Made by a program: the position numbers and the translations under genes. 60,388 bases of DNA, taken from NCBI GenBank assembly GCA_016284885.1, contig JAEEPQ010000002.1:1-60388 (forward strand), in the 5' to 3' direction. Below are positions 8,428 through 17,790 of this stretch, piece by piece. Within the stretch, counting starts at the first letter, position 1. The number at the start of each line of letters is the position of its first letter. Under the pieces are notes generated by a model. The model was not told the origin of the DNA and ran no database searches. It saw only the letters and a program-made list of their open reading frames with translations. This stretch comes from Desulfovibrio sp. Lineage in GTDB: Bacteria; Desulfobacterota; Desulfovibrionia; Desulfovibrionales; Desulfovibrionaceae.

Positions 8428-9501
8428 CTACTCGCCGCTTGCCTCGGCCTTGAGGGCCTCTGCCTGGGCAGCCTGCGACAGGGCCTCGAGCAGGGGGTCG
8501 ATTTCGCCCTGCATGATCCTGTCCAGAGAGTAGAGGGTCAGGTTGATGCGGTGGTCCGTGCAGCGGCCCTGCGGGAAGTTGTAGGTGCGGATGCGCTCTG
8601 AGCGGTCGCCTGAGCCGACCTGCGAGCGGCGGTCGGCGGCGAGTTCGCTGTTCTGCTTCTCCGTCTCGAGGGCGAGCAGGCGGGAGGCCAGCACCTTCAT
8701 GGCGCGGGCCTTGTTCTTGTGCTGGCTGCGCTCGTCCTGGCAGGTCACCACGAGGCCGGAGGGGATGTGCGTAATGCGCACGGCGGACTCGGTCTTGTTG
8801 ACGTGCTGGCCGCCGGCGCCGGAGGCGCGGTAGACGTCGATCTTGAGGTCTTCGGGCCGGATGTCGATGTCCACGTCCTCGGCCTCGGGCATGACGGCCA
8901 CCGTGGCCGCGGAGGTATGGATGCGGCCCTGGGCCTCGGTGGCGGGCACGCGCTGGACGCGGTGGGCGCCAGCCTCGAACTTGAGGTGGCTGTACACCTT
9001 GTCGCCGGAGATGAGCAGGATGACTTCCTTGTAGCCGCCGGCCTCGGTCGGCGACTCGCTCATGATCTCCACCTTCCAGTGCTTGAGCTCAGCGTAGCGG
9101 CAGTACATGCGGAAGAGATCGGCGGCAAAGAGGGCCGCCTCCTCGCCACCCGTGCCGGCGCGGATCTCAAGGATGGTGTTCTTCTCGTCGAGCGGATCTT
9201 TGGGGATGAGCAGCACCTTGAGCTGATGCTCGATCTCGGGAAGCCTGGCTTCGAGGTTCTTGATCTCCTCCTGGGCCAGAGCCTTGATTTCGGGATCGTC
9301 CTCGTGGAGCAGCTGCCTGTTCTCCTCAATCTGCTCCTTGGCCGAACGGTACTGGCGGAAGAGCTCCACCACGTCCTTCAGGTCGGCATGGGCTTTGGAG
9401 AGCTTCTTGAACTGCTCCTGATCGTTATAGATGCCGGGCTGGGACAGCTGCTGCTCCAGCTCCATGTATTTCTTCTCAAGGCCTTCGAGTTTGGCGAACA
9501 T
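8428..9501 (-). CDS. prfA: Peptide chain release factor 1
   Basis: Recognises UAA and UAG stop codons and triggers peptidyl-tRNA hydrolysis. At 357 residues it has standard length. The stop-codon anticodon-like motif is [10 protein letters not shown] (PxT type, as in RF1 rather than the SPF of RF2), and the catalytic GGQ is in [12 protein letters not shown]. An N-terminal coiled-coil region covers about residues 1-100. It is the last gene of the minus-strand unit rpmE, DUF1385 protein, prfA. The prmC methyltransferase that often follows prfA is not present here. Confidence 0.97.
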   Translation of the reverse strand: MFAKLEGLEKKYMELEQQLSQPGIYNDQEQFKKLSKAHADLKDVVELFRQYRSAKEQIEENRQLLHEDDPEIKALAQEEIKNLEARLPEIEHQLKVLLIPKDPLDEKNTILEIRAGTGGEEAALFAADLFRMYCRYAELKHWKVEIMSESPTEAGGYKEVILLISGDKVYSHLKFEAGAHRVQRVPATEAQGRIHTSAATVAVMPEAEDVDIDIRPEDLKIDVYRASGAGGQHVNKTESAVRITHIPSGLVVTCQDERSQHKNKARAMKVLASRLLALETEKQNSELAADRRSQVGSGDRSERIRTYNFPQGRCTDHRINLTLYSLDRIMQGEIDPLLEALSQAAQAEALKAEASGE

Positions 9502-9525
9502 GGGAATATCTCCAGGTGGGGCCTG

Positions 9526-10518
9526 CTACTGCAGCCGGTAGGGAACTGCGTTCACCTCGAACTCGGAGCCTGCGCCCAGGGCTTCCTTCAGCGCCACAAC
9601 CGCGACTTCCAGCTCCTCCCTGTCGGGCTCGGCCGTTGTCAGCAGCTGCAGCGCCATGCCCGGCGCGCGCAGAACAGTCGCCAGCCAGCCGTCCTTCATC
9701 TTGCCGGCAAAGCGTATCAGCTCGTAGGCTAGGGACGCCACGGGAAAGATCAGGGCGAACTTAAGCAGGAGCGTGTACGCGTGCTTGAGCCAGGCGCTCT
9801 CCGGCATGTACCAGCCAAGGAAGAGCGGCACGAGGACGGCGTGCAGCAGGATGGAAATGCAGATGACAAAGAGTATGAACGTCGTTCCGCACCGGGGATG
9901 GAGCCGGCTTTGCCTGGCTGCCAGCGCGGCGTCGACGGGCAGGCCCGTTTCGAAGGCCCTGATGGTCTTGTGCTCCGCCCCGTGGTACTGGAAGACGCGA
10001 CGGATCTCCGGAATGCGCCCTATGCCCCAGATGTAGGCGACAAGAATGAGCATCTTGAAGAGCCCGTCCCAGAGCTGGAAGGAGACGCCGTTGACGTCTC
10101 CGCCCAAGCCCGCCTGCTGCATGAGCCAGCTCATGCCGTGCGGAATCACCAGAAAAAGCAGCACCGCGAAGAGCAGGGAGGCTATAAGCGTGAGCGCAAG
10201 ATGCCAGCCCTCCATGGGGGCGCCTTCCGCCTCGCCCTGCAGCTCGGCAGAGCGGTTCAGGGACTTGACGCCGTTGACCAGCGTCTCGACGAGGACGGGA
10301 ACGCCCCGGACGAAGGGCCGGGTGCGGATGGCTTCGGGCAGAAAGGAGTACCACGTGCGCCGTTCGGCAACGATCTCTCCCTTCATTCGCACAGCCAGCC
10401 CGTAGGACTGGCCGTTTCTCATCATGACCCCTTCCATGACGGCCTGGCCGCCGACAAGCGGGCGGTCGGCCGTCAGAAAGGCGAGCAATGCATACAGGAA
10501 GCTACTTCTGCTTTTCAA
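9526..10518 (-). CDS. DUF1385 family membrane protein
   Basis: Member of the DUF1385 (YqhQ-like) family, of unconfirmed function. The family signature [14 protein letters not shown] lies at residues 23-36, with [15 protein letters not shown] and HPRCGTTF further on (metal-ligand-like His, Glu and Cys residues). Hydrophobic segments are seen at roughly residues 105-135, 155-165, 210-235 and 245-265, so it is an inner-membrane protein. The 330-residue ORF start overlaps the end of rpmE by 17 nt, which suggests translational coupling. Gene order rpmE-DUF1385-prfA recurs in related bacteria. Confidence 0.9.
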   Translation of the reverse strand: MKSRSSFLYALLAFLTADRPLVGGQAVMEGVMMRNGQSYGLAVRMKGEIVAERRTWYSFLPEAIRTRPFVRGVPVLVETLVNGVKSLNRSAELQGEAEGAPMEGWHLALTLIASLLFAVLLFLVIPHGMSWLMQQAGLGGDVNGVSFQLWDGLFKMLILVAYIWGIGRIPEIRRVFQYHGAEHKTIRAFETGLPVDAALAARQSRLHPRCGTTFILFVICISILLHAVLVPLFLGWYMPESAWLKHAYTLLLKFALIFPVASLAYELIRFAGKMKDGWLATVLRAPGMALQLLTTAEPDREELEVAVVALKEALGAGSEFEVNAVPYRLQ

Positions 10519-10717
10519 ATTTGGCGTACTTCTTGCGGAAGCGGTCGATGCGGCCGGCGGTGTCGAGGAAGCGCTGCTTGCCGGTGAAGAAGGGATGGCA
10601 AGCGGAGCAGACTTCGACGTGCACCTGCTCGCCCTTCGTGGAGAGCACCTGTTCGGAGTGGCCGCAAGCGCAGGTGATGGTCGCTTTGTACACCTTGGGC
10701 TGGATGTCTTTTTTCAT
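10502..10717 (-). CDS. rpmE: 50S ribosomal protein L31, zinc-binding type
   Basis: Small large-subunit protein of 71 residues. The zinc-binding cysteines are present as C16-x-C18 (TCAC) and C37-x2-C40 (CSAC), marking the zinc-containing (C+) paralogue. The C-terminus [10 protein letters not shown] is typical. It is the first gene of the rpmE-DUF1385-prfA unit, with a promoter-like pair about 90 nt upstream. Confidence 0.97.
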   Translation of the reverse strand: MKKDIQPKVYKATITCACGHSEQVLSTKGEQVHVEVCSACHPFFTGKQRFLDTAGRIDRFRKKYAKFEKQK

Positions 10718-10804
10718 GGTAAACCTCGCGTGGTTTGGGACGCCATGGAGCTGGCCGCAGGAACAAGCGCCTGCGACGATCGTTCATTGTCCCTAAAGGC
10801 GGAC

Positions 10805-10833
10805 TTTCTACCCCAAACGCCCAGGCTTGGCAA
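10805..10833 (-). promoter_or_regulatory. Candidate promoter of rpmE
   Basis: On the minus strand, TTGCCA (10833-10828), a 17-nt spacer, then TAGAAA (10810-10805). Five of six and four of six consensus bases match, giving a leader of about 80 nt before rpmE. Confidence 0.4.
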
Positions 10834-10941
10834 GGCGAAAACTCAAGTGCCGCTCGAATTATCTTGGGAAAAATCGGTCTCTTCCGGCAAGGCTCCGGTT
10901 GCGTGTTGCCATCCCTCTGGCGCAGGGCTATGCTGCCCCGC

Positions 10942-11709
10942 ATGTGCGCAAAAGTCCTCAAAGCCAGGGCCGATCAGCTCGTCTTCGAGCAGGGCCTGAC
11001 CGAAAGCCGCGAACAGGCCAAGCGGCTCATCATGGCCGGCGAAGTGCAGGTGGCCGTTCCCGAGGGAAGCCAGACCCTGCCCGTTGCCGTTGACAAGCCG
11101 GGCCACATCTACCCGGCCGGCACCCGCTTCCAGCTCACCGCCAGGGAGCAATACGTCAGCCGCGGCGCCTACAAGCTGCTCACCATCATGGACGCCTTCC
11201 ACCTCGACGTCCAGAACTGGGTCTGCCTCGATGCCGGTGCCTCCACGGGTGGCTTCACCGACTGCCTGCTCCAGCACGGCGCGGCCAGGGTCTACGCCGT
11301 GGACGTCGGCCACAACCAGCTGCACGAAAAGCTCAAGGCCGATCCCCGGGTCGTCAATCTGGAGGGCGTCAACCTCAGGGCCGCGCCCCCCTCGCTCATC
11401 CCCGAAGAGGTGGATCTTGTCGTGGCCGACGTCTCCTTCATCTCGCTTACGCTCATCCTGCCGCCCTGCATGGCCTGGCTCAAGGGCGGAGGGCTGGCTG
11501 CCGTGCTCATCAAGCCGCAGTTTGAGCTCGGGCCCGGCGAAACCGTCAAGGGCGTGGTCAGGAGCGAAGCCGCCCGCCAGCGCGCCGTGGACAAGATTCT
11601 CGGCTTCTGCGCGCAGGAGCTAGCGCTGGAGAGTCTCGGCGTGCTGCCTGCAGCCATCAAGGGACCCAAGGGCAACCAGGAATACATGGCGCTCTTCAGG
11701 CGAAGCTAG
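10942..11709 (+). CDS. TlyA-family 16S/23S rRNA 2'-O-methyltransferase (S4 + FtsJ-like)
   Basis: Predicted SAM-dependent rRNA (cytidine-2'-O)-methyltransferase. An N-terminal S4 RNA-binding domain (ARADQLVFEQGLTESREQAK) covers about residues 1-60. An FtsJ/RrmJ-like domain follows, with the SAM loop LDAGASTGGFTDCLL and the motif VVADVSFISL. With start ATG 10942 the product is 255 residues, normal for TlyA. ATG 10930 (four residues longer) is an alternative; neither has a clear Shine-Dalgarno sequence. The track start at 10735 runs through the rpmE promoter region and is unlikely. TlyA is called a hemolysin in some annotations, but the sequence supports a methyltransferase. Confidence 0.88.
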   Translation: MCAKVLKARADQLVFEQGLTESREQAKRLIMAGEVQVAVPEGSQTLPVAVDKPGHIYPAGTRFQLTAREQYVSRGAYKLLTIMDAFHLDVQNWVCLDAGASTGGFTDCLLQHGAARVYAVDVGHNQLHEKLKADPRVVNLEGVNLRAAPPSLIPEEVDLVVADVSFISLTLILPPCMAWLKGGGLAAVLIKPQFELGPGETVKGVVRSEAARQRAVDKILGFCAQELALESLGVLPAAIKGPKGNQEYMALFRRS

Positions 11710-11720
11710 GCACGCCCCCT

Positions 11721-11744
11721 CCAGGGCTCCCAGTCCGGCCCTGG
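11721..11744 (+). terminator. Weak stem-loop after the tlyA-like gene
   Basis: 7-bp GC-rich stem (11721-11727 with 11738-11744) and 10-nt loop, 12 nt after the stop. No T-run follows, so termination is uncertain. Confidence 0.35.
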
Positions 11745-12134
11745 CCTGCCTGGCGGATGTCTGGAACCGCCCTGGCTGGCCTGAAGAGGCAAGGCCCGGA
11801 CGTCCTCATTCCCTGCCACCCAGACCGGACCAGATCTCTGCGCTTGAGGCAGTCCCTAGGCCGCAGACGCCGGAATCCGCTTGGCGGCGTGCGCAAAGCT
11901 TTTCGCTCCAGCATGCAGGCGAGGCTCTGCGCCGGCCTTGTGCGGGCACTTCGGCACCCCCTGTTCCCACCGCCGGCCACGCATGGGATCATCTCCCCTG
12001 CAGCGGCCAGCCTGATCCCGCGCAGGCCCCGTCCTATCCCTTGTGACCAAGCCTGTCTTCAGCTCTTTTGACGCATCTCCACTGCGCCCTGACCCGTCTC
12101 CCCGGCGACGAGGACACCGAAGGCCACCGCGTAG
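11745..12134 (+). other. Gene-free stretch before the receiver-domain remnant
   Basis: No recognisable gene in any frame. The ORF-track entries here are short, with biased composition and no family motif. Because a receiver-domain remnant follows directly, the stretch may be the eroded upstream part of a hybrid sensor kinase, but no kinase motif is readable. Confidence 0.5.
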
Positions 12135-12554
12135 AAGAAGCTCTTCCCCCCCCTCGAGGGCATGCGGGTGCTGCTCGCCGCGGATCAGCCCATCAACGCC
12201 GAGAGCGCCGCCACCATCCTCGAGGAAACCGAGGCCTCCGTGTCCCACGCCGAAGACGGCCTTGTCGCCCGCAAGCTCTTCGTCGATCCGAAGCCAGGCT
12301 TTTTCGACGTGGTTCTCATGGATCTGCGCATGCCCCACATGAACGGCTTCGGGGTCACAGCACCCATACGCGAAATGAACCGCGCCGATGCCAAGACCGT
12401 GCCCATCATCGCCCTCACGGCGGACGCCTTCGCCGAGGACGCCCAGCGTTGAATGGATGCCGGCATGAACGCCTATCTGGCCTAGCCCCTCGACGCCTCG
12501 CCGCTGATCAAGATGTTGGCTGGCAACAGCGAGGAGAACCATGCCAAGGCATAA
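12135..12554 (+). pseudogene. Receiver (REC) domain remnant of a hybrid sensor kinase, two nonsense codons
   Basis: Reading one frame through its stops gives a near-complete C-terminal receiver domain: PLEGMRVLLAADQ, then FFDVVLMDLRMPHMNGF with the phospho-acceptor Asp, then VPIIALTADAFAEDAQR. A TGA (12450-12452) stands where relatives have Cys, followed by MDAGMNAYLA. A TAG (12483-12485) stands exactly where the conserved Lys of LAKP should be, followed by PLDASPLIKMLAGN to a TAA at 12552. Each stop is one substitution away from the expected codon. One of the two N-terminal acidic-pocket residues is also lost (VED to AAD). The 5' part of the parent gene is gone. The short track ORF 12162-12452 is only a piece of this remnant. 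Confidence 0.85.
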
Positions 12555-12573
12555 CGCATCGCCAGCAAAGCTT

Positions 12574-12612
12574 CTGCAGGCTCCCGGCTCTGTGCGGACC
12601 GGGAGCCTGCAG
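12574..12612. terminator. Perfect 14-bp hairpin after the receiver remnant
   Basis: Arms 12574-12587 and 12599-12612 are perfectly complementary, with an 11-nt loop. It lies 20 nt after the last stop of the remnant and is probably its surviving terminator. No long T-run on either side. From 12613 to 12857 I see nothing further. Confidence 0.5.
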
Positions 12613-12857
12613 CTCCTTCCGGGCGCCTTGCGGACCTGCCTTCATGCGCAGGCACGAGGCACCGTCCCAAAGGACACGAACGAACGGGGCCGAAAGCGGT
12701 TCCCGGACTGGCAGACACGCCTCTCCGAGAGACAGGGGTGTCCGAAGTTATGGATGCAGTTGAGGGCTCTGCTGAAGGGCGCCCGTCCGGCGCCTGAAGC
12801 CCGGCTGTCCAGACAGCGACGCCACACCCCAGCCTGCCTGCAGGGCAGGGACGGCCC

Positions 12858-14552
12858 TTACCGGGCAAGGCTGGCGGCGGCCTCGGCAATCATGCGCCGG
12901 GAGGCCTGGGCGCTGGCCTCGAGACTGGTTGCAACCTCGAGCAGCATGGGGCCTGAAGCGGGCCTGGCCGTGCAGAAGGGCAGAAGCGCCGCCCGCAGCT
13001 CCGCAAAGGATCCCGCGCGCCAGTAGGCCATGCCGAGAGTCTTGGCCAGATGCTCTGCGCCAAGCGCGCTTGCGCCGGCGATGAAGGCGTCCCTGTGCTC
13101 GGACTTGTCAGGGCCGGGAATGAGGTGGAAGATGCCGCCTCCGCCGTTGTTGAAGAGCAGGATACGCAGGTTGGCGGGGATGTCCCGGCGCCAGAGTGCG
13201 TTCTGGTCGTAGAAGAAGCTCAGGTCGCCGATGCAGCAGAAGGTGGGCCGGCCGCTGGCCTGGGCGTAGCCGCAGGCCGCGGAGAGGCTGCCGTCGATGC
13301 CGTTGATGCCCCTGTTGCAGGTCACTTCCGTGTCCTTCGGCAGGGGAAAGTACTGGGCGTTGCGCACCGGCGAGGAGTTGCCGAGCGCCAGCGCGGCGCC
13401 TTCCGGCATCGAGGCCAGAAAGCACTGCATAACCGTGGCGTCCGCAAAGGGCTCGGGATCGAAGTCCCTGGCCATGGTCGCCACGCGCTCCTGGCGCGCA
13501 TTCCAGGCCTTGGCAAAGGCGGGATCGGCGTGGCAGGGCTCGACCGCCAACCCTTCCAGGAGTTCCAAGTCCTCCGCCTCCACGGCCCTGGTCAGGCACT
13601 GGAAGAGGTCCGGACAGGCGCCGTCCGGCGAGACGTGCCAGTGAACTGCCGGCGGATGGACGCGAAGGTACTGCTTGAGGCGCTTGCTCACGATGTGGCC
13701 GCCCACGGTGGCGACGAAGTCGGGCCGGAGCTCTTCCGGCAGGCTTTCGGCAGGGCCTGCCAGCACGAGGTCGAAGAGGCCGGCAAAACCCGGTTCGCTC
13801 TCGATGGCGACGAGGTTGGCCAGATGCTCGGCAAAGACCATGCAGCCCTCGGCCATGAGGGCCTTCAGCGGCGCCTCGAGCCCCAGGCCCGCCAATTCCT
13901 GGCCGACGACGATCAGTGGGCGCCTCGCGCTTTGCCACTCCGCCCGCATGGCAGAGGAAAGCCCGAATTTCCGGCTTTGCTCCCTGCGGATGACGCGCAC
14001 TTCGGGCAGAGCCTCAACGCCAAAGTCGTACAGGGGCTCGGCAAGGGGCACATTGATGTGAACCGGCCCTGAACCAGCATGGCACAGCTCCAGCAGGGCC
14101 TCGTTGACTAGGCGGTTGCCGTACCACAGGCTTTCGGCGTCCTTGGGCTCAGGCAGGCTGACCTGCCTGCGGACAACGTTCTGCAGGGCGCCCGGCTGCA
14201 CCATGGTCTGGCCGTCCATCTGGCCTATCCAAGCCTCGGGCCGGTCGGCGGAGATCACGAGCAGGGGCAGGCGCTGGTAGTAGGCTTCGGCAACGGCGGG
14301 AGCCATGTCGAGCAGGGCCGATCCGGAGGTGCAGCAGACGGCGCAGGGGCGCTTCAGGGCCGCGCACATGCCGAGCGCCGTGAAGGCGGCGCTGCGCTCG
14401 TCCACCATGGCCGTGCAGCGAAGCCGGGGACAGCTGGCGAAGGTATGGGCCAGCGGGGCGCTGCGGGAGCCTGCGCAGACAACGACGTCCTCGATGCCAT
14501 GGGCGCAGAGCAGGGCCGTCAGTTCCAGGACATGGGCTTTCACGGAATACAT
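12858..14552 (-). CDS. menD: SEPHCHC synthase (MenD), classical menaquinone pathway
   Basis: Thiamine-diphosphate enzyme that joins 2-oxoglutarate and isochorismate. MenD hallmarks are VVCAGSRSAPLAHTFA at the N-terminus, VDERSAAFTALGMC, TSGSALLDMAPAVAEAYYQR and SADRPE. The C-terminal ThDP site carries NRGINGIDGSLSAACGYA, GDLSFFYDQNAL and NNGGGGIFHLIPG. ATG at 14552 gives 564 residues, the usual length; the track ORF extends 78 residues into the dinB 3' region without similarity. No other men gene is in the window. Because many Desulfobacterota make menaquinone by the futalosine route, an isolated menD is worth comparing with the rest of the genome. Confidence 0.9.
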   Translation of the reverse strand: MYSVKAHVLELTALLCAHGIEDVVVCAGSRSAPLAHTFASCPRLRCTAMVDERSAAFTALGMCAALKRPCAVCCTSGSALLDMAPAVAEAYYQRLPLLVISADRPEAWIGQMDGQTMVQPGALQNVVRRQVSLPEPKDAESLWYGNRLVNEALLELCHAGSGPVHINVPLAEPLYDFGVEALPEVRVIRREQSRKFGLSSAMRAEWQSARRPLIVVGQELAGLGLEAPLKALMAEGCMVFAEHLANLVAIESEPGFAGLFDLVLAGPAESLPEELRPDFVATVGGHIVSKRLKQYLRVHPPAVHWHVSPDGACPDLFQCLTRAVEAEDLELLEGLAVEPCHADPAFAKAWNARQERVATMARDFDPEPFADATVMQCFLASMPEGAALALGNSSPVRNAQYFPLPKDTEVTCNRGINGIDGSLSAACGYAQASGRPTFCCIGDLSFFYDQNALWRRDIPANLRILLFNNGGGGIFHLIPGPDKSEHRDAFIAGASALGAEHLAKTLGMAYWRAGSFAELRAALLPFCTARPASGPMLLEVATSLEASAQASRRMIAEAAASLAR

Positions 14553-14664
14553 GGTGCTGTCGTCTCCGAGGGGGGCGTCGCGTGCGGAAAGACGCGGGCG
14601 CGGAAGCGGGCGGGCGGGAAGGACGAAAAGGGATGCCTTCCCTTTTCCTGCCGGAAACCTACCA

Positions 14665-15930
14665 CTATCCCCGCAAATTGCCAGCCTCGGGCGTCCGTCC
14701 CGAAGGCTGCGGATCCAGTTCCTGGCGCTGGTCCTGTCCCTGCGCCAGACCATCCCGGCGATGCATCGCCAGCGCCCCTCTGGCAACCACCCCTTCGCCG
14801 AAGCGCTCCCTGAGCGCGTCGAGGGTGCGGTCGAGCTTGAGCCTGCGCTTTTCGCCCTCGAATTCGGGCGAGCGTCCGCCGTTCAGGAGCGAGAGCAGCG
14901 TCAGCCTTTCGCGGGGCGCCCCGAAATTGGAGACCCCGACGCCAAGGAGGCGAACCGCCTTTTTCAGCGAAACGGCCTCCAGGAGCTCTCTGGCGACGCC
15001 GTAGATGCCCTGCGTGGAGGCAACGGGCGCATCCAGGGTCTTCGAGCGCGTGATCTGGGTGAAGTCGGCGTACTTGACCTTCAGCGTCACGGTGCGGCCC
15101 TGCAGCTTCTGGCTTCGCAGCCGGCGGCCGACCTTTTCGGCATGCGCGAGCAGGATGCGCCGAAGCTGCTCAAGGTCGCGGGTATCCTTGGCAAGTGTCT
15201 CCTCGGCGCTTTCAGACTTGGCCTCGCGCACCGGCTCCACGCGCCGCGGATCCCGCCCCATGGCGCGCTCGAGCAGGACTAGGCCCGGACGGCCAAAGCG
15301 GGTCCGGAAGAAGTCCGGGCTGTAGCGGCGCATGTCCGAGGCAAAGCGTATGCCGAACTTGCCGAGCGCCTCCGCCATCCTGGGGCCCACGCCGGGAATC
15401 TTGCGCACCGGAAGCGTGGCGAGGAAGGCCTCCACGTCCCCGGTTTCCAGAATGAACACGCCGTCCGGCTTGTTGACGTCGGAGCAGATCTTGGCAAGGA
15501 ACTTGACCGGCGCCACGCCCACGGAGCAGGTGAGTCCGCCTGTCGCGGTCCGGATGGCGCAGCGCAGCGAGCAGACGAGGGCGGGGAGGCTGCCGTAGAC
15601 GCGCTCCAGCCCCTCCGCATCGAGGTATGCCTCGTCGATGCTGGCCTGCTCCACCAGGGGCGAGTGGGCGCGGAGCACCTCCATGACCTTGCCGGAGAGT
15701 TCCTTGTACCTGTCGAAGCGCGGGCGCACGAAGACGCCCTGGGGGCAGAGGCGGCGCGCCTGGCCTGCCGGCATGGCCGAATGGACGCCGAAGCGCCTCG
15801 CCTCGTAGGATGCCGTGGCGACGACGCCCCGATCGCCTCCGCCGACCATGACCGGACGTCCCCGCAGGGCGGGATTGTCCATCTGCTCGACGGACGCGAA
15901 GAAGGCGTCCATGTCCACGTGCACGATCAT
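14665..15930 (-). CDS. dinB: DNA polymerase IV (Y-family)
   Basis: Error-prone translesion polymerase. The catalytic palm motifs are present: VDMDAFFASVEQ at the N-terminus (D6, D8) and ASIDEAYLD near residue 100. Also typical are YEARRFGVHSAMP and the helix-hairpin-helix RKIPGVGPRMAEALGKFG. The little-finger domain follows at about 245-350. At 421 residues it is longer than the usual 350 or so, with a Gln/Arg-rich tail that may carry a clamp-binding peptide not clearly recognisable here. It lies 24 nt downstream of yjbQ on the same strand. No LexA-type operator is visible immediately upstream. Confidence 0.93.
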   Translation of the reverse strand: MIVHVDMDAFFASVEQMDNPALRGRPVMVGGGDRGVVATASYEARRFGVHSAMPAGQARRLCPQGVFVRPRFDRYKELSGKVMEVLRAHSPLVEQASIDEAYLDAEGLERVYGSLPALVCSLRCAIRTATGGLTCSVGVAPVKFLAKICSDVNKPDGVFILETGDVEAFLATLPVRKIPGVGPRMAEALGKFGIRFASDMRRYSPDFFRTRFGRPGLVLLERAMGRDPRRVEPVREAKSESAEETLAKDTRDLEQLRRILLAHAEKVGRRLRSQKLQGRTVTLKVKYADFTQITRSKTLDAPVASTQGIYGVARELLEAVSLKKAVRLLGVGVSNFGAPRERLTLLSLLNGGRSPEFEGEKRRLKLDRTLDALRERFGEGVVARGALAMHRRDGLAQGQDQRQELDPQPSGRTPEAGNLRG

Positions 15931-15954
15931 CGGGGAGGAGCCTCCCGGCGCCGG

Positions 15955-16365
15955 CTACTCCGCCTTGACGAAGCTGATGCGCAGCTTCCTGATCCTCGGC
16001 CCGTCGGACTCGCAGAGGTAGACGGACTGCCACTGGCCAAGGTCGAGGCGTCCGGCAGCCACGGGCACCATCACGGAAGCGCCGTAGATGGAGGTCTTGA
16101 TGTGGGCGTCCGCGTTGCCCTCGGCGTGCCTGAAGCCCCCGTCCCTAGGAATGTACTTGCTGAAGAGGTCCATCATGTCCCGCTTCACGTCGGGATCCCA
16201 GCCCTCGTTGATAGTCACGCCGCAGGTGGTGTGGGGGCTGTAGACGACGAGGAAGCCGTCGATCCAGCCCTTGGGGACGTTGGAGGAGAGCACGTTGCCG
16301 AGGGCGGTGGTGACGTCCACCATCTCCACGCGGGTATGGGTCTGCACGCTGAGGTATTCGGGCAT
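15955..16365 (-). CDS. yjbQ: YjbQ/UPF0047 family protein
   Basis: A 136-residue member of the UPF0047 (YjbQ) family, single-domain proteins with a proposed thiamine-phosphate synthase side activity; the true role is unsettled. The family core SPHTTCGVTINEGWDPDV, the HAEGNADAHIKTSIYG segment and GRLDLGQWQSVYLCE supply conserved His, Glu and Asp ligands. ATG 16365 gives the normal family start; the track ORF extends 29 residues further into non-conserved sequence. It lies between hom and dinB on the same strand. Confidence 0.88.
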   Translation of the reverse strand: MPEYLSVQTHTRVEMVDVTTALGNVLSSNVPKGWIDGFLVVYSPHTTCGVTINEGWDPDVKRDMMDLFSKYIPRDGGFRHAEGNADAHIKTSIYGASVMVPVAAGRLDLGQWQSVYLCESDGPRIRKLRISFVKAE

Positions 16366-16461
16366 TCGGAACAGTCCTTGGCTCGTCGAAACGCCTGCCT
16401 TCCGGCATCCCTCCAGCATCCGGGAGGACGCCGGAGGCGCAGGCTGGAGCATCAGTCGGGA

Positions 16462-17790
16462 TCAGAGCACGCGGTAGCACACGGCCGGCTTGTGCAGCAG
16501 GCCCGTGTCCATGGCGTGCTGGAGGGCGGTCTTCATGGCGAGGCTGGAGGCCTCGTGGGTCATGAAGACGAGCGGCACGACGTGTTCCCCGACGCTGGAG
16601 CGCTGGATGACCTGCTCCATGCTGATGCCCTCGCGGGCCATGCAGCCGGCCAGATCGCGCAGAACGCCGGGCGTGTCCGGCACCATGACGCGCACGTAGT
16701 ACTTGGCGAGGCAGTCGTCCGGCGGGACGATGGCTGCCCGGGGAATGTTCTCGTCGGCAAAGCCCGTGTTGTTGGGGCGCGCGTCCCTGGCGACAGCCAG
16801 GAGGTCGCCCAGCACCACGCTCGCCGTGGGCAGGGAGCCGGCGCCGCGACCGTGGAAGAAGAGGGAGCCTGCGGACTCGCTCTCCACCCGGACGGCGTTG
16901 TAGACGCCACCCACGCGCGCCAAAAGGTAGGTGTGGTGCACGAGCACGGGGTAGACGCCGGCGGCCAGGCGGATGGGCCCCTCGTCGCCCTCGTCGAGGT
17001 TGACGCGCTTGACCTCGGCCAAGAGCTTGATGCGGTAGCCGAACTCCCGGGCCATGGCGATGTCGCGGGCGTCCATGCCGCGTATGCCCTGCACGGGCAG
17101 CACCGTGTAGGGGTAGTTGACGCCGAAGGCGAGGCGGATGAGGAGGGTGAGCTTGTGGGCCGCGTCCTGGCCGTCGATGTCGAGCGTGGGATCCGCCTCG
17201 GCGTAGCCGAGCGCCTGGGCCTGCTTCAAGGCCGTGTCGAAGTCGAGGCCGTTGGTGGACATCTCGGAGAGGATGTAGTTGCTCGTGCCGTTCAGGATGC
17301 CCTGCACGGAGACAAGGCGCTGGCCGGCCAGAGGCACGCGCAGGGCCTCGATGATGGGCACGGCGCCGGCGACGGCGGCCTCGTAGCGCAGGATGAGGTT
17401 CTTCTCCTTGGCGAGCCTGAGCAGGTCGATGCCCTCTTCGGCCAGCAGCGCCTTGTTGGCGGTCACGACGTGCTTGCCGTTTCTGAGCGCCCCCTCGATG
17501 AGGCTCCGGGCCGCATCGATGCCGCCCATGAGCTCCACCACGACGTCGATGTCGGGATTGTCCACGAGCTCGGCCGGATTGGCCGTCACATGGCAGCTGT
17601 CCGGCAGCTCCACGCTGCGCGGCTTGTTGACGCTGCGCACCAGGGCGCAGACCAGCTCGATGCTCCGTCCGGTGCGGCGGCGGATAAGCGTTGCATTCTT
17701 CTCCAGCAGCTCCACAAGGCCGCCGCCAACCGTTCCCAAGCCAGCAAGCCCGATGCGCAGGGGCTTGTCCGTGTTCGCCAAATCAGGCAT
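16462..17790 (-). CDS. hom: Homoserine dehydrogenase with C-terminal ACT domain
   Basis: NAD(P)H-dependent reduction of aspartate semialdehyde to homoserine for threonine and methionine synthesis. The Rossmann motif GLAGLGTVGGG lies near residue 15, and the catalytic region contains GILNGTSNYILSEM, YAEADPTLDIDGQDAAHK and VYPVLV. An ACT regulatory domain occupies the last 80 residues (YYVRVMVPDTPGVLRDLAG), so threonine feedback is likely. ATG 17790 gives 442 residues, typical length; the longer track ORF adds 26 non-conserved residues. thrC lies about 18 kb away on the same strand rather than next to it. Confidence 0.96.
   Translation of the reverse strand: MPDLANTDKPLRIGLAGLGTVGGGLVELLEKNATLIRRRTGRSIELVCALVRSVNKPRSVELPDSCHVTANPAELVDNPDIDVVVELMGGIDAARSLIEGALRNGKHVVTANKALLAEEGIDLLRLAKEKNLILRYEAAVAGAVPIIEALRVPLAGQRLVSVQGILNGTSNYILSEMSTNGLDFDTALKQAQALGYAEADPTLDIDGQDAAHKLTLLIRLAFGVNYPYTVLPVQGIRGMDARDIAMAREFGYRIKLLAEVKRVNLDEGDEGPIRLAAGVYPVLVHHTYLLARVGGVYNAVRVESESAGSLFFHGRGAGSLPTASVVLGDLLAVARDARPNNTGFADENIPRAAIVPPDDCLAKYYVRVMVPDTPGVLRDLAGCMAREGISMEQVIQRSSVGEHVVPLVFMTHEASSLAMKTALQHAMDTGLLHKPAVCYRVL

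Noticed and set aside
10942-11709. Hemolysin annotation for the TlyA-like protein
   Set aside because: S4 plus FtsJ-like SAM domain indicates an rRNA methyltransferase.
12162-12452. Short ORF taken as an intact stand-alone response regulator
   Set aside because: It stops inside the fold; homology continues through two stop codons, so it is a pseudogene piece.
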